From positions 1 to 36,286 of the forward strand of contig JAKALA010000043.1 in NCBI GenBank assembly GCA_021813325.1: 36,286 nucleotides of DNA, given 5' to 3'. A program made the position numbers and the translations under genes. Within the stretch, counting starts at the first letter, position 1; the number at the start of each line of letters is the position of its first letter. Origin of the DNA: a bacterium. Its GTDB lineage: Bacteria > Verrucomicrobiota > Verrucomicrobiia > Limisphaerales > UBA11358. Below, in pieces: positions 23,961 through 33,201 of the stretch. Under the pieces are notes generated by a model. That model ran no database searches and was not told the DNA's origin. It was given only the letters and a program-made list of their open reading frames with translations.

Positions 23961-26900
23961 ATGGAAAGAAACAAACTATGCGACGCTGTTGCCGTCACCC
24001 GCGACCACGCGGGGCACGGGGTGCATTTCCCATTCCGCCTACGGCGGCAACGCCGGCCAGGTTCTCTGGTCACCGGCTTTTTGCGGATCAGCGGATTTAA
24101 ATTAGCGCGGGGGCGTTTTTTTGTTTGGCTGTTGTTGAACACTTTCATTTTTAACCCAAGCCCTTTGTCGGCGCTGGGAGCTGGGGCGGTGCTCAATCAT
24201 TTGAGCCAGTTGGCGGCCCTCACTCCGGACCAAGCGGCAAAAGGCCTTCCCATTCAGGTGAAGGCCACAGTGACTTACTGCGACAATGTGTGGCGGGTTT
24301 TGTTCATTCAGGAGGGCACCAACACGTGTTACGTCTGGCGGGCGGCGCCGCCGGATGATCCTTCCTGGCAACAGTTCAAAGCCGGGACGTTGGTGGAGTT
24401 CACTGGAACAACTCAAAAGGGATCCATCAACAACACCATCAACGCTTCAGATTTTAAAGTGCTCGGTGAGGGACCGCTGCCGGCGCCGCTGGTTTTGAAA
24501 AGCATCGGCGATTTCAACAAAAAAAATGATGTCCGCTGGATCAAACTTCCCGGCGTGATTTATCGCCTCGATGGCACCGGTGACCGCCGGCTATCCTTGA
24601 TGCTCGGCACGCCTTTTGGCAAAAACGTCTCGCTTTGGATGCTGACGGCCAATCGCGCCACCCTGGAAAAACTGGTCGGAACGGCGGTGGAAGTCCAGGG
24701 CGTATTGGGCTTCAAGTTGGATGCCACTTTTCAACCGACCGATGAAAATGAAATTTGGGTTCCCGACCTCAAATGGATCAAGCAGATCAGGGCTATTCCC
24801 GTCACCACCATCAAGGATTTGACTTCGGATTCGCAAGCATGGAATACGAACACGCCGGTTCGTCTGCGCGGCAGCGTCATCAACCAGCGGGTGGGCGAAT
24901 TTGTTTTTGTCCAGGATGTAACCGGCAACGTGCGGGTGAATTTCCATGATCCCACGACCTATGTGCTCGGCAGTCCGGTGGAAGTTTACGGCTATGTGAA
25001 TGGCCCGGGACACCCCGCCGAGGTTCAGGCCATCAGCATCAATCCCTTGACCGCCCCGGCCAATGCCGCGCCCGCTTCTCCGCCGCCCATTCCCAGTGTG
25101 GCCACCAGCGCGAACACCAATCTGCCCGAGCTGAAACAGATCGCGCAGGTTCGCAATTTGTCGGCCAAGGAAGCCGCCCGCGGCTATCCCGTGCGCGTTG
25201 CCGGCGTCGTGACCTACAGCGATTCCGTGGGTTCCATCCAATTTGTCCAGGACGATTCGGCGGGCATCTTCGTCAGCGTCCAATACAAAAAGTCCCCGGG
25301 AATGCCGCCGGCCGGTGAATTCGTGGAAATCACCGGCTTCAGCGGACCGGGGGATTACGCGCCGATCATCCAAGCGGAACACCTGCGCGACCTGGGCCAA
25401 CGGCCGTTTCCCTTCGCCAAATCGGCCGCCCTTGAAACCTTGATGACCGGCAGCGAAGACAGCCAATGGGTGTCGCTGACCGGCATCATTCAGGCCCAGG
25501 CCACGAACAGCGATTACAGCAGTCTCACCTTGTCGGTTGCGAACACCTCGATCAATTTAATCGTGCCCCACAACGGCCAGCCACCCCTGGCAAATTGTGT
25601 GGACGCCCTGGTTGAGGTCAACGGCGTTTGCGGCAGTATATTCGACGACCAGCGGCACCTGGAAGGGGTTCGCGTTTATGTGCCTTCCCCGGCGCAAATT
25701 CAAATCAAGGAAAACATAAAAACCGACCCCTTCCAACTGGAACCTCTCCCGATCAAAGATTTGCTCGGATTTCGCGCCAGCGGCAGCAAACACCGCGCCC
25801 ACACCCGGGGAAGTGTTACCCTGGTTCAACCGGACGGGAGTTTTTATTTGCAAGACGACACGGGCGGCGTGCTGATCCAAGCCTCCAAAGCTTCGGGCAA
25901 AGTGGAGGTTGGCGATCATCTGGATCTCGTCGGATTCCCTTCGGTGCTCAACAAGCTGCCCGTGCTGCAAGAGGCCTCGTTCGTCAAGCTCAAGGCAGCC
26001 AACGGCGTAAAACCGATGCAATTGTCCCCCGCAGTGCCGCTGCAAACGACGCTCAACGGCATGCTGGTTCAAGTCGAAGGCCGGCTGTTAAGCCATTCCT
26101 CCAGCTTGAGCGAGGAGGTGTTGACGCTTCAGTTTGGCAACTGGATCACCGATGCCATCCTGGAAAAAGATCAGCCCAAAGATCAGTTGGCCGGACTGGT
26201 TCCCGGCAGTGTCATCCGGGTGGCCGGCGTCTATGCTCCGCGGCTGGATGACAATCTGAAGGTGCTTTCGTTCCAGTTGGTATTGCGTTCCAGTCAGGAT
26301 GTCACACTGCTTTCCCGGCCTTCCTGGTGGACGCCCGGTCATGTGGCCTGGGTTTTGAGCACGGTGGGATTGGCCGGCATTTTAATCCTGGGCTGGGTGC
26401 GGGTTCTTCGCAAACAGGTGCGGCAACGCACGCGGGAACTGCAAATTGAAATCGAAGAACGCAAACGCATCGAACAACAAGTTGCCAGGACACATCAAGA
26501 GCTGTTGGTTGTTTCCCGCAAAGCCGGCATGGCCGAAGTCGCCGCCAGCGTGTTGCACAACGTCGGCAACGTCCTCAACAGCGTCAATGTCTCGGCCAAC
26601 CTGGTCTCCAAGCAGGTCAAGCAATCCAAGGCAGCCAATGTCAGCCGCGTGTCGGCCCTGTTGCAGGAACAGGCCTCGGATCTGGGAGGCTTTTTGACCC
26701 AGGACACCAAGGGACGTCAGATTCCCGGGTATTTGGAGCAGTTGGGCCAACACCTGATTGAGGAACAGAATTCCATGGCTAGGGAACTCGAATCCCTGAC
26801 CAAAAATGTCGAGCACATCAACGAAATCGTGGCCACGCAACAAAGCTACACCCGGGTCATGGGCATGGCGGAAACCGTTTCCGTGAAAGTCCTCGTCGAG

Positions 26901-27350
26901 GACGCCATCCAGACCGACAGTGTTTCCCTGGCCAAACATCAGGTCGCCGTTACTCGAAACTACGTTGAGCCATTGCCCGAAATCACCACCGACAAACACA
27001 AGGTGCTGCAAATTCTCATCAACCTGTTGCGCAACGCCAAACACGCCTGCAACGACTCGGAACAATCCGCCAAGCGCGTCACCGTGCTCGTCACGGCGGA
27101 AAACGAGAAAATAAAAATCGAAGTCGCCGACAACGGCGTGGGCATTCCGGCGGAAAATTTGACGCGGATTTTCAATTACGGCTTCACCACGCGCAAAACC
27201 GGGAATGGACTGGGCCTCCACATCAGCGCGCTCGCCGCCATGGAAATGGGCGGCAGCCTGACCGCCAAAAGCGACGGTCCCGGCAAAGGCGCTGCGTTCA
27301 CCTTGGAATTGCCGTTAAAAATGAAAACGGCCACGCCAGACATGGCCTAA
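23961..27350 (+). CDS. Membrane sensor histidine kinase with repeated OB-like sensor segments
   Basis: A large sensor kinase of about 1129 residues. The start is uncertain: ATG at 23961 is the only in-frame ATG near the front, but TTG at 24081 would place a clean signal peptide (RFFVWLLLNTFIFNPSPLSA) at the N-terminus. The exported part contains several similar beta-rich, OB-like segments, e.g. LTPDQAAKGLPIQVKATVTY, LSAKEAARGYPVRVAGVVTY and HTRGSVTLVQPDGSFYLQDD. One membrane helix (about 26338-26400) leads into a coiled coil, then the kinase core: phosphoacceptor His at 26556 in SVLHNVGNVLNSV, N-box (INLLRNAKHAC), G1 (DNGVGIP), F-box (FNYGFTTR) and G2 (GNGLGLHIS). No receiver domain or response regulator lies beside it, so its partner is elsewhere. 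It may sense glycans, given its neighbours. Confidence 0.9.
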   Translation: MERNKLCDAVAVTRDHAGHGVHFPFRLRRQRRPGSLVTGFLRISGFKLARGRFFVWLLLNTFIFNPSPLSALGAGAVLNHLSQLAALTPDQAAKGLPIQVKATVTYCDNVWRVLFIQEGTNTCYVWRAAPPDDPSWQQFKAGTLVEFTGTTQKGSINNTINASDFKVLGEGPLPAPLVLKSIGDFNKKNDVRWIKLPGVIYRLDGTGDRRLSLMLGTPFGKNVSLWMLTANRATLEKLVGTAVEVQGVLGFKLDATFQPTDENEIWVPDLKWIKQIRAIPVTTIKDLTSDSQAWNTNTPVRLRGSVINQRVGEFVFVQDVTGNVRVNFHDPTTYVLGSPVEVYGYVNGPGHPAEVQAISINPLTAPANAAPASPPPIPSVATSANTNLPELKQIAQVRNLSAKEAARGYPVRVAGVVTYSDSVGSIQFVQDDSAGIFVSVQYKKSPGMPPAGEFVEITGFSGPGDYAPIIQAEHLRDLGQRPFPFAKSAALETLMTGSEDSQWVSLTGIIQAQATNSDYSSLTLSVANTSINLIVPHNGQPPLANCVDALVEVNGVCGSIFDDQRHLEGVRVYVPSPAQIQIKENIKTDPFQLEPLPIKDLLGFRASGSKHRAHTRGSVTLVQPDGSFYLQDDTGGVLIQASKASGKVEVGDHLDLVGFPSVLNKLPVLQEASFVKLKAANGVKPMQLSPAVPLQTTLNGMLVQVEGRLLSHSSSLSEEVLTLQFGNWITDAILEKDQPKDQLAGLVPGSVIRVAGVYAPRLDDNLKVLSFQLVLRSSQDVTLLSRPSWWTPGHVAWVLSTVGLAGILILGWVRVLRKQVRQRTRELQIEIEERKRIEQQVARTHQELLVVSRKAGMAEVAASVLHNVGNVLNSVNVSANLVSKQVKQSKAANVSRVSALLQEQASDLGGFLTQDTKGRQIPGYLEQLGQHLIEEQNSMARELESLTKNVEHINEIVATQQSYTRVMGMAETVSVKVLVEDAIQTDSVSLAKHQVAVTRNYVEPLPEITTDKHKVLQILINLLRNAKHACNDSEQSAKRVTVLVTAENEKIKIEVADNGVGIPAENLTRIFNYGFTTRKTGNGLGLHISALAAMEMGGSLTAKSDGPGKGAAFTLELPLKMKTATPDMA

Positions 27351-27356
27351 CTCCAT

Positions 27357-28550
27357 TCATCGTTTTCCGGTGGATTTTTGCAGCAGCCGTTTTAACTCCA
27401 CCGCCGGCGTTTTCACCAACTGGGCGGTCACGGCAAACTTTTTCACCCGGCTGGATGGCAGCCGGAACTTGAAATCGCGGAAAACCCGCTCGCAAATCGT
27501 CATCAGCCCGCGCGCCCCCGTTTGTTCCTCCGCTGCCAGCCGCGCCAGTTGGCGCAGCCCGTCATCCCGGAATTCGCATTCAATGCCGTAAGCCGCGAAC
27601 GCCCGCTCGTATTGATGAATCAGGCTGCTCTCACTCCTGCGCAACACATCAAACAGATCGTCTTCGCTCAAGCCGTGGCACGCCACACGCACCGGCAAAC
27701 GCCCGACAAATTCCGGCTCCAGGCCAAACGTAATCAGATCCGCCGTGGAAAGTTGCCCCAACAATTCGTCCGTGGATTTCGCCTGCTGGCGCCGTGTCTG
27801 AATGATTTCCGGGATCCCCGAAAACGCCCCGCTGACGATAAAGAGAATGTGCCGCGTGCTGACCGTTTCCGGCTGCAACGCGCCGCCGCCGCGCATCGCC
27901 GCCATGGCGCTCTGCAACTGGCCCGGCATGTCATTGGGCGACACCAGCGGCACGTCGCCATCCTCCATGAGCTTGAGCAGATTCGTTTGCACGCCGCGGC
28001 CGGAAACATCGCGCCCGGCCGGTTCCCCACGCGTGGCCAGCTTGTCCACTTCATCGAGATAAATAATCCCGTGCTCGGCCTTTTTTACGTCGCCGCCGGC
28101 GTGCCGCACCAGATCGCGCACCAGATCATCCACGTCGCCGCCCACATAGCCGGTTTCGCTGAACTTGGTGGCATCGGCCTTCACGAACGGCACGCCGATC
28201 AGTTCCGCTGCGGACCGGATCAAATGCGTCTTGCCCACGCCCGTCGGCCCCAGCAGCAACACATTTTGCTTCTGATAGAACGGGGCGTGATTTGCTGCCA
28301 AGGACAAGCGCACGTGCTGAAAATGATCGCACAGCGCCACGCTCAACACTTTCTTTGCCTCGCGCTGGCCGATCACAAACCGGTTTAAATGTTTGGCAAT
28401 ATCCGCCGGCTTGAGATCAAAGCTGAACTCCGGTTTGGGCGCGGCGGCAGATTCTTCGACGCCCGGCTTGGACAGGCGGACGCCACGGAATTTTTTGGGC
28501 ACGCCCGCCGCGATGGGGCCAGGCTGATCGCGATGAAGGGTTTCTGACAT
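27357..28550 (-). CDS. ClpX-like AAA+ unfoldase lacking the zinc domain and ClpP-docking loop
   Basis: A 397-residue ATPase closely related to ClpX, which unfolds proteins by pulling them through a ring pore. Present are Walker A (GPTGVGKT, 101-108), the pore-1 loop GYVG (134-137), Walker B (IIYLDE, 162-167), the RDVSGRGVQTNLLKLMED segment (180-197), the arginine finger R284 (EFVGRLPV) and sensor 2 R347 (TGARGL). Missing are the N-terminal four-cysteine zinc domain (replaced by about 40 unrelated residues), the RKH loop (replaced by SAMAAMRGGGALQPE) and the IGFGAT loop that docks ClpP: the segment between GAFSGIPEII and LEPEF is about ten residues shorter. It therefore probably works without ClpP and on other substrates. 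It starts 15 bases after the stop of the alpha/beta hydrolase gene, so the two form an operon. A main clpX is expected elsewhere in the genome. Confidence 0.9.
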   Translation of the reverse strand: MSETLHRDQPGPIAAGVPKKFRGVRLSKPGVEESAAAPKPEFSFDLKPADIAKHLNRFVIGQREAKKVLSVALCDHFQHVRLSLAANHAPFYQKQNVLLLGPTGVGKTHLIRSAAELIGVPFVKADATKFSETGYVGGDVDDLVRDLVRHAGGDVKKAEHGIIYLDEVDKLATRGEPAGRDVSGRGVQTNLLKLMEDGDVPLVSPNDMPGQLQSAMAAMRGGGALQPETVSTRHILFIVSGAFSGIPEIIQTRRQQAKSTDELLGQLSTADLITFGLEPEFVGRLPVRVACHGLSEDDLFDVLRRSESSLIHQYERAFAAYGIECEFRDDGLRQLARLAAEEQTGARGLMTICERVFRDFKFRLPSSRVKKFAVTAQLVKTPAVELKRLLQKSTGKR

Positions 28551-28565
28551 GCGCGAAAGCTTAGT

Positions 28566-29396
28566 TTAATTCATCTTCACTTGCCAGAATTCCAAGACCC
28601 CGCGCCAGAATTTTTCTTGGGGTTCTCCAATTTGCGCATGCCCCAGCTCGGAAAATCGCCACAAATGTTTCCGTCCAGCGTAGCCATTGAACAGCTTGAG
28701 ACCAAACCGCGCCGGCACAATGGTATCGCGGCCATCGACCATCACTCCCACCGGACCATGATACATCGCGAGATAATTGCCCGATCTGAAATCATCCAGC
28801 GTCAGCCAGCGAGCCGGCAACCAGGGATATTGATACTGGGCCACATCCGCCAGGCGTTCATACGGTGCCAACAACATCACTCCGGAAACTCGATCGGGAA
28901 ATTCCCCGGCAAGATACGACGCCACCCCCGTGCCCAGCGATTCGCCCAGGAGAAAAACCGGCTGATTGGTGCTCATCACGCCCAACCCTTGCACCGCCGC
29001 CGCGAACAACGTCCCACGCGTCGGCTCCCCGGATTTATCCTCATAGCCGGGGTATTGCAAAATGAAGACATCCAGTGGAGCCAGTGACTGCAAGGCATCC
29101 GCATAACAGGCGCAGCCGGTCGCTGAACTGGCGTTGCCGTAGCAAATCAATACCGACGCCTCGGCTGGACGTTTCATGCCCAAATAGACGCCCGACGAAT
29201 TCGTCCAGCGCTCCAATCCCGCCTGATGCGCCCGCGACCTCGTTTGTTCAGGTGAACGGACCGGCGGCAGATAAAGCAGTTTTCTTTGAAAACAAAACAC
29301 CAGCGCGCAAACGCCCAAATACAAAACCATCACCGCCACCAGCAGGAAACGGAGCGAACGGAGAAAACGCCCGCGCAACTTTTCATTTTGTCCCAT
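28566..29396 (-). CDS. Membrane-anchored alpha/beta hydrolase
   Basis: A 276-residue protein with one N-terminal membrane helix (about 16-36, LRFLLVAVMVLYLGVCALVF) followed by an alpha/beta-hydrolase domain outside or inside the membrane. The catalytic triad is visible: Ser153 in the nucleophile elbow GESLGTG, Asp224 in VDGRDTIVP and His253 in ELGHAQ. A YGNASS segment after the first strands is the likely oxyanion-hole region. The layout resembles BEM46/YfhR-type hydrolases of unknown substrate. I chose ATG at 29396; a TTG lies two codons upstream. It is the first gene of a two-gene unit with the ClpX-like ATPase, 15 bases apart, which suggests a linked role in membrane or lipid/protein quality control (inference). 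Confidence 0.88.
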   Translation of the reverse strand: MGQNEKLRGRFLRSLRFLLVAVMVLYLGVCALVFCFQRKLLYLPPVRSPEQTRSRAHQAGLERWTNSSGVYLGMKRPAEASVLICYGNASSATGCACYADALQSLAPLDVFILQYPGYEDKSGEPTRGTLFAAAVQGLGVMSTNQPVFLLGESLGTGVASYLAGEFPDRVSGVMLLAPYERLADVAQYQYPWLPARWLTLDDFRSGNYLAMYHGPVGVMVDGRDTIVPARFGLKLFNGYAGRKHLWRFSELGHAQIGEPQEKFWRGVLEFWQVKMN

Positions 29397-29540
29397 CCGC
29401 AAATGTTGTCAGAACACCTCGCGCCCCGGCAAGTTGTCGTAAAAATCCATGCCCGCTTTGAATCTGCCTGCTGATCTGCTTGCGTTCCCGCGCAGAAATT
29501 TGAACCATGAACGGGATGGTCAGCCGATCAACCTGAGCCT

Positions 29541-32486
29541 ATGCGAATGCCAAAAGTCATCTTCCTCCTTGCAGCGAGTCTATCCGGGTTAATTCTTGGT
29601 TCCACCTGCAGCGCCAAGGATGACACCCAATGGGTGGACGTGTTCATCGGCACCGGCGAGCACGGCCACACCTATCCGGGACCATCGATGCCTTTCGGCA
29701 TGATTCAGCCCGGGCCTGACACGCGGAACGATAATTCCTGGGACAGTTGCGCCGGCTATCATTACTCGGACATGTCCATCTTGGGCTTCAGCCATACGCA
29801 TCTTTCCGGCGTGGGCGTGCCGGATTACGGCGATATTCTGCTGCTACCCATCACGGGCGAAGTGCGGCTGAATCCCGGCGATCCCAACCTTCCGCACAGC
29901 GGCTATCGCTCCAGTTTCCGCCACGCAACGGAAAAGGGCGAACCGGGTTACTACTCCGTGGTGCTGGATGATTATCACGTCAAGGCCGAACTCACCGCGT
30001 CGGATCGCGTGGGTTTTCACCGCTACACCTTTGAGCAAGGCGTCCCGGCGCATTTTCTGGTGGATTTGATCCATCGCGACCCGGTCACGGAGGGATTCAT
30101 CCGCGTGGTTAGCGACCGTAAAATTGAAGGCTTTCGTCGCGCCAAGTTTTGGGCGGGCGATCAGTTCCATTATTTTGCCATGGAATTTTCCCAGCCGATG
30201 ACCGGCTACAAAATCTTCAACGCCGGCAAAGATGTGACGGCGCCAGAACGCGTGGACGGGAAAGCGTTGCAAGCCGTGTTGGATTTCAATCTGAAGGCCG
30301 GCGACAAAGTTGAAGTGAAAGTCGCCACCTCCGCCGTGAGCACGGACGGCGCGTGGAAGAATCTGGTAGCCGAGGCGACGGGCGTGTCGTTTGATCAAGC
30401 CCGCCGCGCCGCCAAACGCGCGTGGAATCGTTACCTTTCCAAAATCGATGTCACTGGCGGCGCGAACAAGGAACGGCGCATTTTCTACACCGCGCTTTAC
30501 CACGCGTTTCTCACGCCGAATTTATTTCAGGACGTGGACGGCCAGTATCGCGGCATGGATGGCGGCGTGCATACGGCGGTGGGTTTCACAAATTACACCG
30601 TGTTCTCGCTGTGGGACACCTTTCGTGCGCTGCATCCGCTGATGACCATTCTCGATCCGCAACGCGACGGTGACTTTGCCAGGACATTGGTGAACATGAG
30701 CCGGCGGTTCGGCGAAATTCCGATGTGGGAACTGGCGGCGAACGACACGCGTTGCATGATCGGCTACCACGGTGTGTCGGTCATCGCCGATGCCTATCTC
30801 AAAGGCATCACCAACCTGGACGCCGAGGCCGCGTTGAAGGAAATGAAACGCACGGCCATGCTCGACAAGCGCGGGTTGAAAGATTATCGCACGCTCGGCT
30901 ATGTGCCCGCCAACAAAGGCAGTCAGGCTGTTTCCAAGACGCTCGAATACGCCTACGACGACTGGTGCATCGCGCAATTCGCCCGGGCCATTGGCCATCA
31001 GGACGACTACGATTATTTCATCGCCCGTTCGCAATTTTACCGGAACATTTTTGATCCAAGTGTCGGCTTCATGCGCGGCAAGGACGACGCCCACGTTTGG
31101 TCCAGCCCGTTCAATCCCATGGCGCCGGGCTTGAATTACACCGAGGGTAATGCCTACCAATACACGCCGTTCGTGCCGCAGGACATGCCGGGCTTCATCG
31201 GCCTGCTCGGCGGCAAAGCGGGACTGGCCGGCTATTTGGACCGTTTGTTCGCCACGAAAATGGCGCCGGAATTTCTGGACTCGGATGACGACATCTCCGG
31301 CTTGATCGGTCAATACGCCCACGGCAACGAGCCAAGCCATCACATCGCCTACCTGTATTGTTTCGCCGGCGAACCGTGGAAGGCGCAGGCGATGGCGCGC
31401 AAAATCATGGCCGAGCAATACAACGAAGGCCACGGCGGTCTGGATGGCAACGAAGACTGCGGCCAGATGTCCGCGTGGTATGTGTTGAGTGCGCTCGGCT
31501 TTTATTCGGTTTGCCCCGGCCAGCCGGCTTATGTCATCGGCAGTCCCTTGTTTGCAAAGGCGGTGCTCCATCTCGACCACGGAAAGACTTTTACCATCAA
31601 GGCGAAAAACAATTCGCCGCGGAACGTTTACATCCAAAACGCCAGGCTGAACGGCAAACCCCTGAACGACTTCATGCTGAATCACGCCGCCATCGTGGCC
31701 GGTGGCGCGCTGGAATTTCAGATGGGCAACGAGCCAAATAAACGCTGGGCCACCAACGATTCGCCCGTCGTGGAAATTCAGCCGCTGATTTCGTCCGTGC
31801 CCTATCTGACCCGCGTTTCCGACAAGTTTCTCGACACCTGCCCCATTGAGATCAAATGCGATGAACCCGGTGCCAGCGTTCATTACACACTGGACGGCTC
31901 GGAACCAACGCGGCAATCGCCGGCATTCACCGCGCCGTTCACCGTGAATGCCACCACGACATTACGGATGCGCAGTTTTGTCGCCGGCAAAAAACCGAGC
32001 CTCGTCGCCACGCGCACTCTCACGCGTTCCGAAGCCTGCACGCCGAAAAGCGCGGTGAAACCCGGCTTGAACTACGCTTATTACGAGGGCATTTACCGCT
32101 CGGTTTACGATTTTGCCCGCGACAAACCGGTGGCGACCGGCACCGTGGCGCAGCCGACCACCGACATCATTCAACGCCCCAACTGGATTGCCACTGCGTT
32201 TGACGGGCTGATTCAAATTCCCGCCGATGGCGAATATACCTTTTACGTGGCCGCCAAGGATGGCGGGCAACTGCGGATTGATGGCGAGGAACTCTTTGAA
32301 AGCGATGGCCGCAAATCCGTCGCGCTACCCCAGCAGGCCACCATCGCGCTGCGCCAAGGCTTTCATCAATTCAGCCTCAAGACCTACAAATGCACGGAAA
32401 CCATCTCGCTCTCCGTCGAATGGTCCGGCCCCGGCATCAACCGCATGACCATTCCCAGGGAAGTTTACTTCCACGAAACGGAATAA
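29541..32486 (+). CDS. GH92 alpha-mannosidase with C-terminal CHB_HEX-like and PA14-like domains
   Basis: A 981-residue exported enzyme expected to be a calcium-dependent exo-alpha-mannosidase. The signal peptide covers about 1-25 (VIFLLAASLSGLILGSTCSA). The N-terminal beta-sandwich carries the family start (DVFIGTGEHGHTYPGPSMPF), and the (alpha/alpha)6 catalytic domain runs to about residue 740. Active-site segments are intact: HGNEPSHHIAYLYCFAG, with E597 as the likely general acid, and GLDGNEDCGQMSAWYVLSAL, with the acidic pair E638-D639 in the base region. Two extra domains follow: a chitobiase C-terminal-like beta-sandwich (about 750-832; VHYTLDGSEPTRQSPAF) and a PA14-like domain (about 836-980; YTFYVAAKDGGQLRIDGEEL), both possible carbohydrate-binding parts. 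A hairpin terminator follows the stop codon, so it seems to be a single-gene unit. Confidence 0.94.
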   Translation: MRMPKVIFLLAASLSGLILGSTCSAKDDTQWVDVFIGTGEHGHTYPGPSMPFGMIQPGPDTRNDNSWDSCAGYHYSDMSILGFSHTHLSGVGVPDYGDILLLPITGEVRLNPGDPNLPHSGYRSSFRHATEKGEPGYYSVVLDDYHVKAELTASDRVGFHRYTFEQGVPAHFLVDLIHRDPVTEGFIRVVSDRKIEGFRRAKFWAGDQFHYFAMEFSQPMTGYKIFNAGKDVTAPERVDGKALQAVLDFNLKAGDKVEVKVATSAVSTDGAWKNLVAEATGVSFDQARRAAKRAWNRYLSKIDVTGGANKERRIFYTALYHAFLTPNLFQDVDGQYRGMDGGVHTAVGFTNYTVFSLWDTFRALHPLMTILDPQRDGDFARTLVNMSRRFGEIPMWELAANDTRCMIGYHGVSVIADAYLKGITNLDAEAALKEMKRTAMLDKRGLKDYRTLGYVPANKGSQAVSKTLEYAYDDWCIAQFARAIGHQDDYDYFIARSQFYRNIFDPSVGFMRGKDDAHVWSSPFNPMAPGLNYTEGNAYQYTPFVPQDMPGFIGLLGGKAGLAGYLDRLFATKMAPEFLDSDDDISGLIGQYAHGNEPSHHIAYLYCFAGEPWKAQAMARKIMAEQYNEGHGGLDGNEDCGQMSAWYVLSALGFYSVCPGQPAYVIGSPLFAKAVLHLDHGKTFTIKAKNNSPRNVYIQNARLNGKPLNDFMLNHAAIVAGGALEFQMGNEPNKRWATNDSPVVEIQPLISSVPYLTRVSDKFLDTCPIEIKCDEPGASVHYTLDGSEPTRQSPAFTAPFTVNATTTLRMRSFVAGKKPSLVATRTLTRSEACTPKSAVKPGLNYAYYEGIYRSVYDFARDKPVATGTVAQPTTDIIQRPNWIATAFDGLIQIPADGEYTFYVAAKDGGQLRIDGEELFESDGRKSVALPQQATIALRQGFHQFSLKTYKCTETISLSVEWSGPGINRMTIPREVYFHETE

Positions 32487-32506
32487 TTTGAATCAGCTTT
32501 AAACGA

Positions 32507-32537
32507 AAAGGCGAACGGAATGGCTCCGTCCGCCTTT
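32507..32537 (+). terminator. Intrinsic terminator after the GH92 gene
   Basis: AAAGGCG (32507-32513) pairs with CGCCTTT (32531-32537), and inside it ACGGA (32515-32519) pairs with TCCGT (32525-32529) around the loop ATGGC, with one A/C mismatch. The T-rich tail (TTTGCTGTTT) starts in the stem. It lies 21 bases after the GH92 stop codon. Confidence 0.7.
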
Positions 32538-32539
32538 GC

Positions 32540-33201
32540 TGTTTCCGGCAAGTTGCCGGCGCAGCGAAACCACGCTTCAGCCACCCCGTGAGATTTCTTC
32601 GATTTTGCAGACACGGGGGCGGAGTGGCGGCAACCGGCATTGTTTTCGTCCGCTTTGGCATTGGGATCTGGAATTACAAGGCTCATCTGGACGAGCTGCT
32701 GGGCAACGGTTCCAGCGGTGCGCGGTTCTGCGAGCAATATCAGTTGCCCTCCTCGCTCACCGTGCGCGACGATATCAATCGCTGCATCAAACCCCCGCTC
32801 CGGAAGCGGAAAGGAATGGCTTTACCCGCTCCCGCGCCTGGTCTGGTTGGACCCGGAATTTCCCGATCAAACCAGCAACCTCATGGAGCGCCATGAAGGG
32901 CATCGCAGCCATGGGTGCGCTCTCGCAAAAAAGTTCGGGAGGCAAACACAGTTGCTGGGCAACAAAGCCACTCCCTGGCTGTTTAATTCCATTTTTGCGC
33001 CTTGCACGGCATCCGCGGCCCAAACTAATTTACGGCCATCAACCGCGTCTGGTTTAAAGCCTATCTGGCACATCACCCCGATTCCGCAATTAAATCGGCC
33101 AACAGACCCCTGTAACAATTGATGGCAAAGGGCCGTCTAAACCAGCGGACATCGCGGATAAAACCACCACGTCAAATCCATTGACCCGCACCGGATCTCC
33201 A
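32540..33201 (+). pseudogene. Gene-poor stretch, possible decayed gene, unrecognised
   Basis: About 660 bases between the GH92 terminator and the sulfatase without an intact gene. Protein-like text appears in two different plus-strand frames: FVRFGIGIWNYKAHLDELLG and FCEQYQLPSSLTVRDDINRC (about 32645-32800), then in another frame YPLPRLVWLDPEFPDQTSNL (about 32820-32880). Neither has a good start or a matching continuation. This would fit a coding sequence broken by frameshifts, but I cannot name the family and the composition could be chance. The sulfatase promoter must lie toward its right end. Confidence 0.25.
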
